Below are positions 33,091 to 43,480 of a stretch of 63,210 nucleotides of DNA, in pieces (the first letter of the stretch is position 1; each line of letters opens with the position of its first letter). The position numbers and the translations under genes are program-made. The stretch lies in assembly GCA_964410215.1 (NCBI GenBank), contig CAYPHA010000022.1, positions 1 to 63,210 on the forward strand, in the 5' to 3' direction. This DNA comes from CAYPHA01 sp964410215 (lineage in GTDB: Bacteria > Calditrichota > Calditrichia > Calditrichales > CAYPHA01). Below the pieces are notes generated by a model, which saw only the letters and a list, made by a program, of their open reading frames with translations, made no database searches and was not told the DNA's origin.

Positions 33091-36000
33091 TTATTCCTCT
33101 CTGGTGGATATTCTGTTTTTATTTAACACATTGAGTTTTCTAAGGACAACCGGATCGACGATTATCTTTTCGACTCTAGCTTGTTTTTCGGCAGCAGCTG
33201 TAATATCTGAAGGAAGAATTTCAAAAAATCCATAAAATTTCATTCCACCGGCCGAACTGTCCGCATCGATGACGTTGACAGCAATCACATTCTTTCCAGG
33301 TTTCACTGAGTATTCCAGTGTATAGTAGTCGAGTGTATCGATTATGGAATAATTATCAAGCATGTCGTCTATCATGTATTCACCGTTCAGAAATACGCGG
33401 TAATCTTCATCGGCTGTCACATAAAATGCTCCGGACACCGGTGTTCCGTCAATATCGAAACTCTTACGGAAATACACCTGGGTATCGACTTTAACCGATG
33501 CAAATGCCGGTGATTCGAATGCGGCGGAATCGGACGCGAACGGATCGACGAATTGGGCAGAGTCCGCCATTACCGTATCTGTGACCGCAAAAGGATCAGA
33601 CATCAGCGTATCTCCGGCTGCAACACCGCTGGAATCCATCATACCCATCGAAAGTGTATCCTGCATCGTCGTGTCGGTAACGGACGGAGCGATCGTAGTT
33701 CGTACCCAGATGGCCTGCGGGTCATAACCGAGATCAAAGAACGGGTTATAGGCACTCGGTACAACCTCTGCATTGGACCAGTTGGCGTCGTCAAAATCCA
33801 GCTTGACCCATTCTTCTTCAAAATACGTAGTTGAATATTTCCAGGATTCATCCGAAACGACGACCACGCGTTCCTTTTCAATACTGGCTGAATAGGCTAC
33901 CGGGTCCATTTTAATGAGTTTAAGCAGAAGTTTATTGGCCCAGAGGTTTTTGATATCATAGGTCTCACGGGCCTGATAGGCTATTTGCAGCACACTGCTG
34001 ATGTCCTCATTGAAATTGAAATAATAGTTCTCAAAGAAGACCCGTCCGTCGTCATAGTTGTAGTTTTCCGTGGAATCAAACCGGGCCATGTAGTACTCGC
34101 TCATTTTAGTAGCTGAATCTGCATAGACCTGCATTTTATCGGTTACTTCAACGGCATAGCGTAACAGGCGGTCTTTCGTGTTGCGGATCAGGTCATTCTC
34201 TATATCATGTTCCTCCGCCAGCACCAGGGTATTTTCATAGATTTTCAGAACCTGCTCGGAGAGAATTTTCGCATAGTCGATCATCTGAGACGCATTCTGG
34301 TCGAGGGCATAATAATCCAGCCCCTGTTCGTTGACAGCTTCAAATTCACGCTCGATCAGGATTTTTATCTGATCCCGTGAATATTCATACTCTTCAAAAG
34401 CCAGTTCGGTCAGGGCTTCATATTCCGATGCCAGGATATTGGAAGTCAACAGAACCTGCCGTTTGGATTCTTCAACATATTTATTGGAAAGTCCCAGAGC
34501 TTCCGCTTCCTGTATATTGGTAAGGTGCGCATTGATCGTACTTTCAACGGCGGGATTAACAGCCTGCTGGAACAGTTTGACTTTAAAAATAATCGTGGTC
34601 AGAATATCCTGGCTTGGGGATTCCACGTTAACAGCCTGATAGATATTTTCGGAAGTCAGGGTTGCCTTGGTATAGAGCAGTTCGGAAACTTTATCCTTCG
34701 CCCTGAGGTGGTATTTATTTGCCAGATCCCGCGTGGAATCAACTTCCGCTGCCCGTTCAAGGGCCGTGGTCGTATCAAAATCCGCTTCCATGAAGGCCAT
34801 GGTATCCTCTTCCACCGGCTGCGCCGTCATATCGACACCCAGTTTTTCGGCGATAACCGGTATATTGTCGATAACGCTTTTATATTCCTCGATCGCTTTG
34901 TCATACAGGGCGGCCGATTCTTCGTTGATACGTTTCCGTTCCAGGAACTGCCTGTCTCTGGACAGGGCCGGATTGATTTCCTGTTCCGCGTAGGTACTGG
35001 CAAATTCCTCATAACTCCGGGCAATATTATAGGTTGCCTCGAAACTGCGCGGTGAACCGAAGGTAAGGACTTTACTGTACGTCGAATTCAGTTCCGTCAG
35101 CAGACTGCGCAACCGGGCCTGCTGGGTATCGATATTACTCTGCGGCTGGGTCAGCTCAATTGACACATATTCCCTGTGAAGAATATCAGCCAGTTTATTC
35201 ACGGCCTCGCCTGCGATGTACGGGTTCGGGTCTTTTCCTTCGCGGCGGAACTGTTCGCTGCGGGCGATGGCTTTATTATATTCCGCTTTTGCCAGGGTTT
35301 CCTGATCGTTGTCGAGGTAGTAATTACCGCGGCGGTAAAACGCTTCGACGGTCCGCGGATCATCCGGATATCGCGCCGCGAATTCCTCGTAAATACGGTT
35401 TGCTTCCAGGATGTTATCCATTTTCAGGAAGAGCTCCGCATTCTTGAAAAACAGATCCACGGAGAAAGCCTGATTGGGAAAGTTGCTGATATACATATTG
35501 TTCACACGAATGGCATTTTCCCAGTCTTCTCCCTTTTCATAGTAGAAACTGGAATTATAAAGCGACAGCTCGGCCACTTCCGCTTCCCTGTATTCGTTAA
35601 ATATCCGCTCGAAGGTCACACCGACCATTACGAATTCTTCGAGTTCTTTATAACCGTCGGCGATACGTTCCAGCGATTCAACCGCGTAATCGGACTGCGG
35701 GAACGCTGTAACCAGGGTGTCATACGTTGCAATGGAACGAACCCAGTCTTTGGCGTTTTCGAAATTGCGACCGCTGTTAAACAGGGCAGCCTGAACCATT
35801 CTCGGATCGGTAGGCGCTTCGGCGTAAATCCGGAAAAATTCATTGGCCGCGGCAAAGTAGTCACCCTGTTCTTCCAGGAATTCCGCATTCTTGAAGATAG
35901 CCTGGGCCAGACGTTTAGCAGCAAAATCGCGCTGTTCTTCGGATACATTCTGATCACTCAGAATACGTTTCGCGATGATCTCACTATCCCGGAATTTACC

Positions 36001-37941
36001 CAGCGCGAAATAGGAATCCATAATCGAACGCATCGCCAGGCTTTTTTCTTCGGCACCCGGGAAGCGTTTTACGAGGGTCTGAAAGTAGACTTTTGCTTCC
36101 GCAAACTTTTTGTGATTATAATAGATGCCCCCGGCGGAAGCGAGAAAATTAGGCGTATATTCCCCATCCGGAAACAGGCGTATATAATTGTCATACGCTT
36201 CGATCAGCCTGTTTTCCTCCGGTGTCAGCGCTTCCGGACTGAGCTGGGCGATATCGGCCAGGTTAAAGCTTACCGAATCCGAAACACCGTATTTGATTTT
36301 AACAAGGGTATCTGCCATAAAGACGGCATTCAGGGCGGCGTTGTGCTGGTGTTCCGTTTCCAGGTAATCATTACTGACCGTGATATATTCTTCAAAAGCT
36401 TCTTTATAACGTCCCAGCCGGCTATCCAGCATGAAGGCGTAAGACCAGTTTATATCGTAGGCATTACTGTCAGCCGGGAAGAGATCGAGATAAAGCTGAC
36501 AATGATCGGCGAAGACTTCGTACTGCGAGACGGCCGGCAGCCCGTTCGAAGCCATTTCCTCGGCCTTTTCAAGATCAAGCAGAATGTTCGTACGAAGTGC
36601 TGCTTCCGTGTGTTTATAGGTCTCATCCAGATATTCAATTTTATTTTTAATGTCGGACTGCTCCAGCTGTGCATACCACTCGCTTTTCGGATTATAGTAG
36701 TTATACAATCTTTCACGGGCCTGGTATGCTTCCGAATCGCGTCCCAGGGCATACAGCCCTTCCACAACCCGCTGCTGTATCAGGGCAGCTTCTTCATACA
36801 TGGGATACATATCGAGAAGGTTATTGAACGCATAAATCGCTTTTTCCTGCTCATCGATCCGCTGGTAGGTTTGCCCGATAGCCCGCATAATCTCCACACC
36901 GTATTCGCGTCCGCCGATTCGTTCGATCATCCGGCGCGCCTTATCGACACCGGAGCTGGTATAGGTTTCATCCGTAAAACTGATGCCGATGTACTCGATG
37001 GCTTCGTCGCGTACATCCGGATTGGAAATCTTGTTATTGGGATCGAGTTTCTCGGCGCGGGTGATATCATCCGCGACTGCCATAAAATAGACGATAGAAT
37101 CATCGTAATATTTCGGATCGCGGGCTGCCAGTTTATAATAACTCCATCCCAGCTTGTACAGGGCTTCGTCATACCGTTTCGAATCGCGGTAGTTCAGCAC
37201 CTTCTTATAGAGCTGAATCGCTTTCCGCAGCTCAACGACCACCTGTTCATCATCGGTTTTATCATCGCGGGGGGCAAAGAAATACTCTGCCAGGCGGATA
37301 TACGATTCCGGTGCAAAGCGGCTGTCCGGATACTTATCGATTACTTCCTGGTAAATTCGACGGCTTTCCGCCCCGCGGTCCATGCGTTCCATCAGCCATG
37401 CCTTGTTATAGAGGGCGTCATCGGCAAAGTCACTGGCCGGATATTCATCCAGAAGCTTATCATAAATATTCAGCGCTTCCGTGTAATCATATTTTGGTGT
37501 CTCCGGCAGGACGGGTTCGGTATCACGTTTGCCCTCATTGTAGAGATTCATCTGCCGGTCAAATTCTGAATACTTCTCTTCCAGACGTTCATAGGCTTCT
37601 TCATAACTGCGTTCGGCGTCTTCAATATAGTATTCGGCAATACGGATATAAATTTTATCGCGGTCTTTAATAGTGGTACCTTTTTCGCCCAGGAAGCCTT
37701 CGCCGAGCCGTTTTCCTTCACTCAGGGATCTCTGTTCCTCTTTGCGGAGCTTATCTACTTTACCATTGAAGTATTCCCTGATCTGTATAAGTTCATCTAT
37801 GGACATCTTTTCAAACAGGGTATCCGAAACCGAATACTGTTGTGCATTTTCCTGTGCGGACAGCGTCACCGGGCATGTCAACAGGAAAATACCCAGAAGC
37901 ATTATAATGGTCATTTGCTTATTTTGGATGAATCTCTTCAT
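33091..37941 (-). CDS. Giant exported TPR protein with galactose-binding-like C-terminal domain
   Basis: The 1616-residue protein begins with a signal peptide (about 1-32, ending PVTLSAQ). Residues 60-1100 hold many TPR and TolA-Pal-YbgF-like repeats (for example YDKLLDEYPASDFADDALYN and IYEEFAARYPDDPRTVEAFY), then a helical region. Residues about 1360-1575 look like a jelly-roll carbohydrate-binding domain (WVKLDFDDANWS ... VYFRKSFDIDG ... RVFLNGEYMIDD), split by about 60 residues of Asp/Ser/Thr-rich low complexity. It is probably a periplasmic scaffold of the motor encoded downstream, and may reach glycan. Confidence 0.85.
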   Translation of the reverse strand: MKRFIQNKQMTIIMLLGIFLLTCPVTLSAQENAQQYSVSDTLFEKMSIDELIQIREYFNGKVDKLRKEEQRSLSEGKRLGEGFLGEKGTTIKDRDKIYIRIAEYYIEDAERSYEEAYERLEEKYSEFDRQMNLYNEGKRDTEPVLPETPKYDYTEALNIYDKLLDEYPASDFADDALYNKAWLMERMDRGAESRRIYQEVIDKYPDSRFAPESYIRLAEYFFAPRDDKTDDEQVVVELRKAIQLYKKVLNYRDSKRYDEALYKLGWSYYKLAARDPKYYDDSIVYFMAVADDITRAEKLDPNNKISNPDVRDEAIEYIGISFTDETYTSSGVDKARRMIERIGGREYGVEIMRAIGQTYQRIDEQEKAIYAFNNLLDMYPMYEEAALIQQRVVEGLYALGRDSEAYQARERLYNYYNPKSEWYAQLEQSDIKNKIEYLDETYKHTEAALRTNILLDLEKAEEMASNGLPAVSQYEVFADHCQLYLDLFPADSNAYDINWSYAFMLDSRLGRYKEAFEEYITVSNDYLETEHQHNAALNAVFMADTLVKIKYGVSDSVSFNLADIAQLSPEALTPEENRLIEAYDNYIRLFPDGEYTPNFLASAGGIYYNHKKFAEAKVYFQTLVKRFPGAEEKSLAMRSIMDSYFALGKFRDSEIIAKRILSDQNVSEEQRDFAAKRLAQAIFKNAEFLEEQGDYFAAANEFFRIYAEAPTDPRMVQAALFNSGRNFENAKDWVRSIATYDTLVTAFPQSDYAVESLERIADGYKELEEFVMVGVTFERIFNEYREAEVAELSLYNSSFYYEKGEDWENAIRVNNMYISNFPNQAFSVDLFFKNAELFLKMDNILEANRIYEEFAARYPDDPRTVEAFYRRGNYYLDNDQETLAKAEYNKAIARSEQFRREGKDPNPYIAGEAVNKLADILHREYVSIELTQPQSNIDTQQARLRSLLTELNSTYSKVLTFGSPRSFEATYNIARSYEEFASTYAEQEINPALSRDRQFLERKRINEESAALYDKAIEEYKSVIDNIPVIAEKLGVDMTAQPVEEDTMAFMEADFDTTTALERAAEVDSTRDLANKYHLRAKDKVSELLYTKATLTSENIYQAVNVESPSQDILTTIIFKVKLFQQAVNPAVESTINAHLTNIQEAEALGLSNKYVEESKRQVLLTSNILASEYEALTELAFEEYEYSRDQIKILIEREFEAVNEQGLDYYALDQNASQMIDYAKILSEQVLKIYENTLVLAEEHDIENDLIRNTKDRLLRYAVEVTDKMQVYADSATKMSEYYMARFDSTENYNYDDGRVFFENYYFNFNEDISSVLQIAYQARETYDIKNLWANKLLLKLIKMDPVAYSASIEKERVVVVSDESWKYSTTYFEEEWVKLDFDDANWSNAEVVPSAYNPFFDLGYDPQAIWVRTTIAPSVTDTTMQDTLSMGMMDSSGVAAGDTLMSDPFAVTDTVMADSAQFVDPFASDSAAFESPAFASVKVDTQVYFRKSFDIDGTPVSGAFYVTADEDYRVFLNGEYMIDDMLDNYSIIDTLDYYTLEYSVKPGKNVIAVNVIDADSSAGGMKFYGFFEILPSDITAAAEKQARVEKIIVDPVVLRKLNVLNKNRISTREE

Positions 37942-37983
37942 AATTGCATTTCCACTTTACTGATAATGACCTTTGTTTTCAAC

Positions 37984-40584
37984 TTATTCCTCTTCCTCTT
38001 CTTCCATCTGAGGAGGCAGTGTTGTATCGGGTACGCGTTGCTGTTCCAATTCACTCTGGTGTGTATCGAAATAACTTTCTTCGAACTGCCGTTCCAGTTC
38101 TTCGCGTTCGCGAATACGTTCCTGCCGGCGGACACGACGGGTCATCAGGGTAATTTCATCTTCAATCTGGGCAATGGTATGTTCCAGGTTCTCTTTGCGT
38201 TCTAAAATGGCATTATTTATCTCATTGATCTGATCGAGCATCTGGGTCGCCTGATCTCTCTGCAGGTTCCGGATGGCAAAATTCACGTTCGCCATACCGA
38301 ATGCTCCATAATCGCTCCAGCGTGCCAGGTTGATATTGGTCTGACGCACATCCAGGCTGTACGTCCAGGATTCAAGGTAATCGAATTTTTTAAGGAGATC
38401 GTTAAAGCGGTCCCGCTGCAATTCCAGCCGGACCAGTTTCGTATAATCCTTACGCAGGCGGGCGTTACTGATCTCCACATCGAGCCGGGCAATCTGCTGA
38501 AGAATTTTCTCCCGTTCCTGGCGGCTTTCCTCGCGCATTTCCAGGACTTTACTGTTCTGGTTTTCAACGACACTTTCTTTACGGGCCAGCGGATGTTCAT
38601 CGAAATAATTGACACCCAGGGATGAGCGGTTATACACCGGAAATTCATTGATTGCCCTGTAAATCCTCAACTGCATGGTTTCAATGCGTTTTACGATCTG
38701 TTTATCGCCTTTTTCCGTGGCGATTTGTTTAAGATGATCCAGTTCGTTTATCTGGTTTTTCAGTTTCGATATTTCACTGCCTGCGGCGACACCGACAGAG
38801 CTGAGATCGGAATAGCTCAGTTCCACCATTGGTTTTTCGAGGTTCGATTGCAGTTGCTTCACCCGTTCATAGGCTGCGGGATTATTGTTTTTCAGCGCTT
38901 TGCGTTCCAGTTTTTCCGTCTCATCGAGCATGCCGCTGATACGGTCACGTTCGGCGTTCATGTCATCGGACAATTCTTTGACATCACGCATGTCAAAGGC
39001 GTATTCAAAATTTCTCAATGCCGCATTCGGATTCATCTCCAGCTGATTAACATATCCGAGCAGGGTTCGGGCTTCCAGGTAATAATCGGAATTGGGAAAC
39101 AGGTCCAGCAGCAGTTCCAGATATTTCTTTGCCGAAGTCAGGTCGCGCTGATCGATCAGTTCTTTATCGATTTGGATCTTGTAATGGGCCCAGCCGTAGC
39201 CGATCAGAACGCGGTCATAACGTGAGAACGAGTTGGCAATCTGGTCAAAATAGCGGATGGCAGCCTGGGGGTTACCCAGCTCATAGGCAATATAGCCGAG
39301 TTTCAGCAGGATATTAAAGCGCATTTCCGGTTCAACGGCTGTACCGGAGATGAGGCTGGTAAAGGTACTGACAGCTTCCTGCAGATTTTGTCCGCCGGCC
39401 AGCGCTTCGGCCAGGACATAGCGTCCCTGGAAATAATACTCTGATGAGGGGGGAATTTCCGATGCATGGGAAACGGCATCGCCGAAATATCCGCCCTTCA
39501 ATCCGGCTACGGCTGCCAGAAAGCGTGCTTCATCATAATTCGGATCGTTGGAAGCAACCACCGCCTGCATCCGGCGGAAGTTCTCAAGAACCGATTCATA
39601 TTCCTCAAAATGCATATCGATGAACATCAGCCGTTTGTAAGCCGTTGGCAAATAAACGGAAGACGGCGCCTCCGTCATCAGTTTACTAAAGCCTTTTTCC
39701 GCATTGTTATATCTGCCCAGAATAAAATTGGATTCCGCCCGGTAGAAAATGACGTCATCCAGTGTTCCCATATCGCTGTATCGTTTCTGGATTTCTGCAA
39801 AGGAACGCTCGGCGAGATCGTAATAACCATAGTTAAACGCTTCGGCGGCCTGTCGCATTTCACGCCGGAACATCCGCATTTTTTCCAGACTGGTGGCATT
39901 CCGGATCAGGCGGTTTTTTATAATTTGAATATCGGTCCAGCGCAACTGGAATTTCAGGCGTTCGGTCGTGCGCCATTCTTCATAAACATCAAAAATGGTG
40001 GCCGGCTCTTCTCCGGCAGAAGCGGAAGATCTGGGGCGATAGGACGATTCCTGTCCGAACGACTGCAAAAAGCCGCTCTGGGCTTTGGTCAGCCCGGTTG
40101 AAATACGCGGATCATCTTCCAGGCTTGAACCGGGATCCAGTTTGATCATTTCCTCCGCCAGGTAGAGCAGCTGTACAGCGTCTTCGATCACTTTCTGACG
40201 TTTGAAATCAACGACGCCGGCGTTTATCGTTTGCTTGATGCGGTTTTCCAGTTCCCTGATAAAACCATCGAGGGCGCGTGATCCGGATCTTCCCAGACGT
40301 GCTCTCAGCTCTTTTATTTCCGCAAGCCGCTCCTGAAGGCGGTCAAAGTATTGCCTGCGGATTTGCGTGGGGTTACCGACACGGGATTTGATTTCCTCGT
40401 TGATCATCCGGATCTGCTGGACCAGAAAGCGTTCACGGTAGATACTTTCTTTGGCCAGGTCACCGACCAGTTCATCGACATATGCCTGAAGTCTCTGGTT
40501 AAAATCACTGTGCTGAGGATGGACCAGTACCGGGATTGCCAAGAAGAGAGGAATTAATACGTTGGTGAGGGTCTTTAGCTTCAT
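37984..40584 (-). CDS. Exported TPR/coiled-coil protein
   Basis: The signal peptide is MKLKTLTNVLIPLFLAIPVL with a cut near HPQH. The first 250 residues are helical, then TPR-like repeats run to about 520 (AESNFILGRYNNAEKGFSKL; LKLGYIAYELGNPQAAIRYF). The final 300 residues are rich in charged heptads, ending in RRVRRQERIREREELERQ and an acidic EEEEE tail. No catalytic motif is visible. It is first in the envelope-machine operon and 42 bp before the giant TPR gene. A structural role in the periplasm is inferred. Confidence 0.82.
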   Translation of the reverse strand: MKLKTLTNVLIPLFLAIPVLVHPQHSDFNQRLQAYVDELVGDLAKESIYRERFLVQQIRMINEEIKSRVGNPTQIRRQYFDRLQERLAEIKELRARLGRSGSRALDGFIRELENRIKQTINAGVVDFKRQKVIEDAVQLLYLAEEMIKLDPGSSLEDDPRISTGLTKAQSGFLQSFGQESSYRPRSSASAGEEPATIFDVYEEWRTTERLKFQLRWTDIQIIKNRLIRNATSLEKMRMFRREMRQAAEAFNYGYYDLAERSFAEIQKRYSDMGTLDDVIFYRAESNFILGRYNNAEKGFSKLMTEAPSSVYLPTAYKRLMFIDMHFEEYESVLENFRRMQAVVASNDPNYDEARFLAAVAGLKGGYFGDAVSHASEIPPSSEYYFQGRYVLAEALAGGQNLQEAVSTFTSLISGTAVEPEMRFNILLKLGYIAYELGNPQAAIRYFDQIANSFSRYDRVLIGYGWAHYKIQIDKELIDQRDLTSAKKYLELLLDLFPNSDYYLEARTLLGYVNQLEMNPNAALRNFEYAFDMRDVKELSDDMNAERDRISGMLDETEKLERKALKNNNPAAYERVKQLQSNLEKPMVELSYSDLSSVGVAAGSEISKLKNQINELDHLKQIATEKGDKQIVKRIETMQLRIYRAINEFPVYNRSSLGVNYFDEHPLARKESVVENQNSKVLEMREESRQEREKILQQIARLDVEISNARLRKDYTKLVRLELQRDRFNDLLKKFDYLESWTYSLDVRQTNINLARWSDYGAFGMANVNFAIRNLQRDQATQMLDQINEINNAILERKENLEHTIAQIEDEITLMTRRVRRQERIREREELERQFEESYFDTHQSELEQQRVPDTTLPPQMEEEEEE

Positions 40585-40638
40585 ATCAACTACCTAAATT
40601 ATTAATGAACCCTTCTTGCTAAGTCATAGAATACAAAT

Positions 40639-40666
40639 AATTTAATACAATAAAAAGTGTAGTCAA
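40639..40666 (-). promoter_or_regulatory. Promoter of the envelope-machine operon
   Basis: Minus-strand TTGACT (40661-40666) and TAAATT (40639-40644), 16 bp apart, end 55 bp before the 866-residue TPR gene. The region just after atpC contains no clear terminator. Confidence 0.55.
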
Positions 40667-40689
40667 GATTAAAGCAAGCCGGGAACGTT

Positions 40690-41100
40690 TTATCCACCGG
40701 ATTGAGCAAGTTTAATTCGGTTCAGAGCTCTTGCCAGAGCCAATTCCGCCCGTCGTACATCCAGTCCGCTTTCTTTTTGTTTGATTCGATTTTCAGCTCT
40801 TTTCCTGGCACCTTCGGCACGCGTCACATCGATGGTATCTGCAGGCTCGGCAGATTCCACAATTACCCTGATCCGGTTATCTTTAATTTCAGCATACCCG
40901 CCGCTGGTTGCAAAGTACCTTTCTTCCTGACCGGAATCCATGACTCTGATGACGCCGATCGTAATCAGTGAAATCAGCGCTGCATGCCGGTTCAGTACCT
41001 GAAAACTGCCATCTTCGCCCGGTAAAATGCAGCCTGACACCCGACCGGTATAGATACTGCCGAATGGTGTCACAATTTCCAGTTCTAACTCATCAGCCAT
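40690..41100 (-). CDS. atpC: F-type ATP synthase epsilon subunit
   Basis: A 136-residue epsilon subunit: beta-sandwich start ELEIVTPFGSIYTGRVSG, ILPGEDGSFQVLNRHAALIS, then the helical hairpin ending AELALARALNRIKLAQ. It is part of the central stalk and can inhibit hydrolysis. The ATG at 41100 has TGGAG 6 nt upstream; the earlier in-frame start at 41112 precedes the ribosome-binding site. Last gene of the atp operon. Confidence 0.95.
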   Translation of the reverse strand: MADELELEIVTPFGSIYTGRVSGCILPGEDGSFQVLNRHAALISLITIGVIRVMDSGQEERYFATSGGYAEIKDNRIRVIVESAEPADTIDVTRAEGARKRAENRIKQKESGLDVRRAELALARALNRIKLAQSGG

Positions 41101-41189
41101 GAAGCACTCCATAAGATTTCGACGGAATCCACTGAAACTTAAGTAAAATTTCGGTTTACGACCCTCAAAAAAAGCGTGTTACCTGTTAT

Positions 41190-42578
41190 TTACAATTTCT
41201 TTGCATTTTCGATAACCTCATCCATATTACCGGCCATATAAAACGCCTGTTCCGGTATATGGTCATACTCGCCTTCTACCAGTCCCTTGAAACCCTTTAT
41301 TGTCTCGGCGAGCGGTACATATTTCCCGGGCGTTCCGGTAAAGGTTTCGGCCACGAAGAAGGGTTGGGACAGGAATTTCTGAATCTTACGTGCCCGGGCA
41401 ACCGCGATCTTATCATCATCGCTCAATTCATCCATACCGAGAATGGCGATAATATCCTGCAGGTCCTTATATTTCTGCAGCACTTCCTGCACGGTCTTGG
41501 CTACATTATAATGCTCTTCGCCGACGATATGCGGATCGAGGATACGGGACGTGGAATCAAGCGGATCGACGGCCGGGTAAATACCGATATCAACGATCTG
41601 ACGGGAGAGCACTGTGGTCGCGTCAAGGTGCGAGAAGGCGGTTGCCGGTGCAGGGTCCGTAAGGTCGTCGGCCGGCACATAAATAGCCTGAACCGATGTA
41701 ACCGATCCTTTTTTTGTGGACGTGATCCGTTCCTGCAGTGCGCCCATTTCGGTTGCCAGCGTGGGCTGATAACCTACAGCCGATGGCATACGGCCCAGGA
41801 GTGCGGACACTTCGGAACCGGCCTGGGTAAAGCGGAAAATATTATCGATAAACAGGAGAACATCCTTCCCTTCTTCATCGCGAAAATATTCAGCAAGTGT
41901 CAGACCGCTCAGACCGATACGCATACGGGCTCCGGGCGGTTCATTCATCTGCCCGAATACCATGGCCGTTTTTTTAATAACGCCGGATTCGGTCATTTCA
42001 AGCATCAGGTCGTTTCCTTCACGGGTCCGTTCACCCACTCCGGAAAAGACGGAATAGCCGCCGTGTTCGGTGGCAATATTACGGATCAGTTCCATGATCA
42101 ATACGGTTTTACCGACACCGGCACCGCCGAACAGGCCCGTTTTACCGCCTTTGGCGTAGGGTTCAAGCAGATCGATTACCTTAATACCGGTTTCCAGCAC
42201 CTCATCGGAGGTGGACAGTTCTTCCAGACTCGGGGCAGGACGGTGAATGGGATAGCGTTTGGCCGTTTTGACCTCACCTTTCCCGTCGATCGGATCACCG
42301 GTTACGTTGAGCAGACGTCCCAGGGTCTCCGGCCCCACCGGAACGGAAATGGGTTCACCCGTGTCGATCACTTCCATGCCCCGTACCAGACCATCGGTCG
42401 AGTCCATTGCAACCGAGCGGACCAGATTTTCCCCAAGATGCTGCTGCACTTCTGTAACCAGTTCGCTGCCATCCTGCCGTTTGATGCGGATGGAGTTGAG
42501 AATTGCCGGCAATTTTCCTTCTTCGAATTCAAGGTCGAGTACCGGACCGATAATCTGACTTATTTTTCCCTTGTTCAT
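41190..42578 (-). CDS. atpD: F-type ATP synthase beta subunit
   Basis: The catalytic subunit of F1 (462 residues). Walker A is GGAGVGKTVLIMEL, the catalytic Glu is in SGVGERTREGNDL, and the signature PAVDPLDSTSRILDP and the DELSD segment that meets gamma are intact. Confidence 0.99.
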   Translation of the reverse strand: MNKGKISQIIGPVLDLEFEEGKLPAILNSIRIKRQDGSELVTEVQQHLGENLVRSVAMDSTDGLVRGMEVIDTGEPISVPVGPETLGRLLNVTGDPIDGKGEVKTAKRYPIHRPAPSLEELSTSDEVLETGIKVIDLLEPYAKGGKTGLFGGAGVGKTVLIMELIRNIATEHGGYSVFSGVGERTREGNDLMLEMTESGVIKKTAMVFGQMNEPPGARMRIGLSGLTLAEYFRDEEGKDVLLFIDNIFRFTQAGSEVSALLGRMPSAVGYQPTLATEMGALQERITSTKKGSVTSVQAIYVPADDLTDPAPATAFSHLDATTVLSRQIVDIGIYPAVDPLDSTSRILDPHIVGEEHYNVAKTVQEVLQKYKDLQDIIAILGMDELSDDDKIAVARARKIQKFLSQPFFVAETFTGTPGKYVPLAETIKGFKGLVEGEYDHIPEQAFYMAGNMDEVIENAKKL

Positions 42579-42610
42579 AGGTTGTCATTCCCACTATGTT
42601 AAATTCAATG

Positions 42611-43480
42611 TTAACCTTCTTTTAGCGCTTCCGCCCCACCGACGATTTCAGAAATCTCCGTCGTAATCGCCGCCTGCCGTGTCCTGTTGTAGAAGAGCGT
42701 AAGCCTATCGATCAGTTCCTGGGCATTATCCGTGGCGCTTTCCATGGCCGTCATCCGCGCGCCCTGTTCCGCCGCATTGCTTTCCAGCAGTATGCGCCAG
42801 GCCTGAACATTCAGGTCCTTTGGTATGGCTTCGTTGATAATCGCCATTTTATCCGGCTCGTAAAGAAAATCGATCTGCGCTTTTTCCGAGACCATCTCTT
42901 CGTCCGGTACAAAGGGCAGAAACTGTTCGATGATCACGTTCTGCTGGATGGCGGATTTAAATTCATTATAAATGATTTCAATACGGTCGTACGTCCGGTC
43001 CGTGTAAGCAGAGACCAGGTTCCTGGAAATTTCCAGGGCATCTTCGAACGAGAGGGCATTGAAAAAATTCAGTTTTTTCTCAACGACTTCATAATTCCGC
43101 CTGGTAAAGAATTCCGTGCTTTTCCGTCCGACCGTAAACAGGGCGATTTCCTTATCCCCGTATTCGCTCACCCGTCTGGAAGCGGCACGCAGGATATTAC
43201 TGTTAAAGCCTCCGCAAAGCCCGCGGTCAGCGGTCACGACCACCAGCAGAACCTTTTCCACCGGTCGCCTGGCCAGCAGCGGCACATTGCGCAGATCCGG
43301 CGATACGGCGATCAGGTGCGCAATCAGCTCTTTCAAATTATACGCATAGGGCCGGATGGCAGTGATCCGCTCCTGCGCCTTTCGCAGGCGTGCGGCTGCC
43401 ACCATCTTCATGGCTTTGGTGATCTGCTGGGTACTGCGAATACTGGAGATACGCTTTCGGATTTCACGAAGCGTTGCCAT
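42611..43480 (-). CDS. atpG: F-type ATP synthase gamma subunit
   Basis: The rotor shaft subunit (289 residues), two long helices at the termini: IRKRISSIRSTQQITKAMKM at the start and ITTEISEIVGGAEAL at the end, with the central VVTADRGLCGGFNSN strand. It overlaps the atpA stop by one base. Confidence 0.98.
   Translation of the reverse strand: MATLREIRKRISSIRSTQQITKAMKMVAAARLRKAQERITAIRPYAYNLKELIAHLIAVSPDLRNVPLLARRPVEKVLLVVVTADRGLCGGFNSNILRAASRRVSEYGDKEIALFTVGRKSTEFFTRRNYEVVEKKLNFFNALSFEDALEISRNLVSAYTDRTYDRIEIIYNEFKSAIQQNVIIEQFLPFVPDEEMVSEKAQIDFLYEPDKMAIINEAIPKDLNVQAWRILLESNAAEQGARMTAMESATDNAQELIDRLTLFYNRTRQAAITTEISEIVGGAEALKEG

Noticed and set aside
35176..37569. Long plus-strand open frame of about 800 codons opposite the giant TPR gene
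   Set aside because: It is antisense to a well-supported exported TPR protein, has no recognisable domain and follows from the codon bias of the sense gene. Similar shadows at 19486-20850, 41259-42602 and 61634-62701 were dropped for the same reason.
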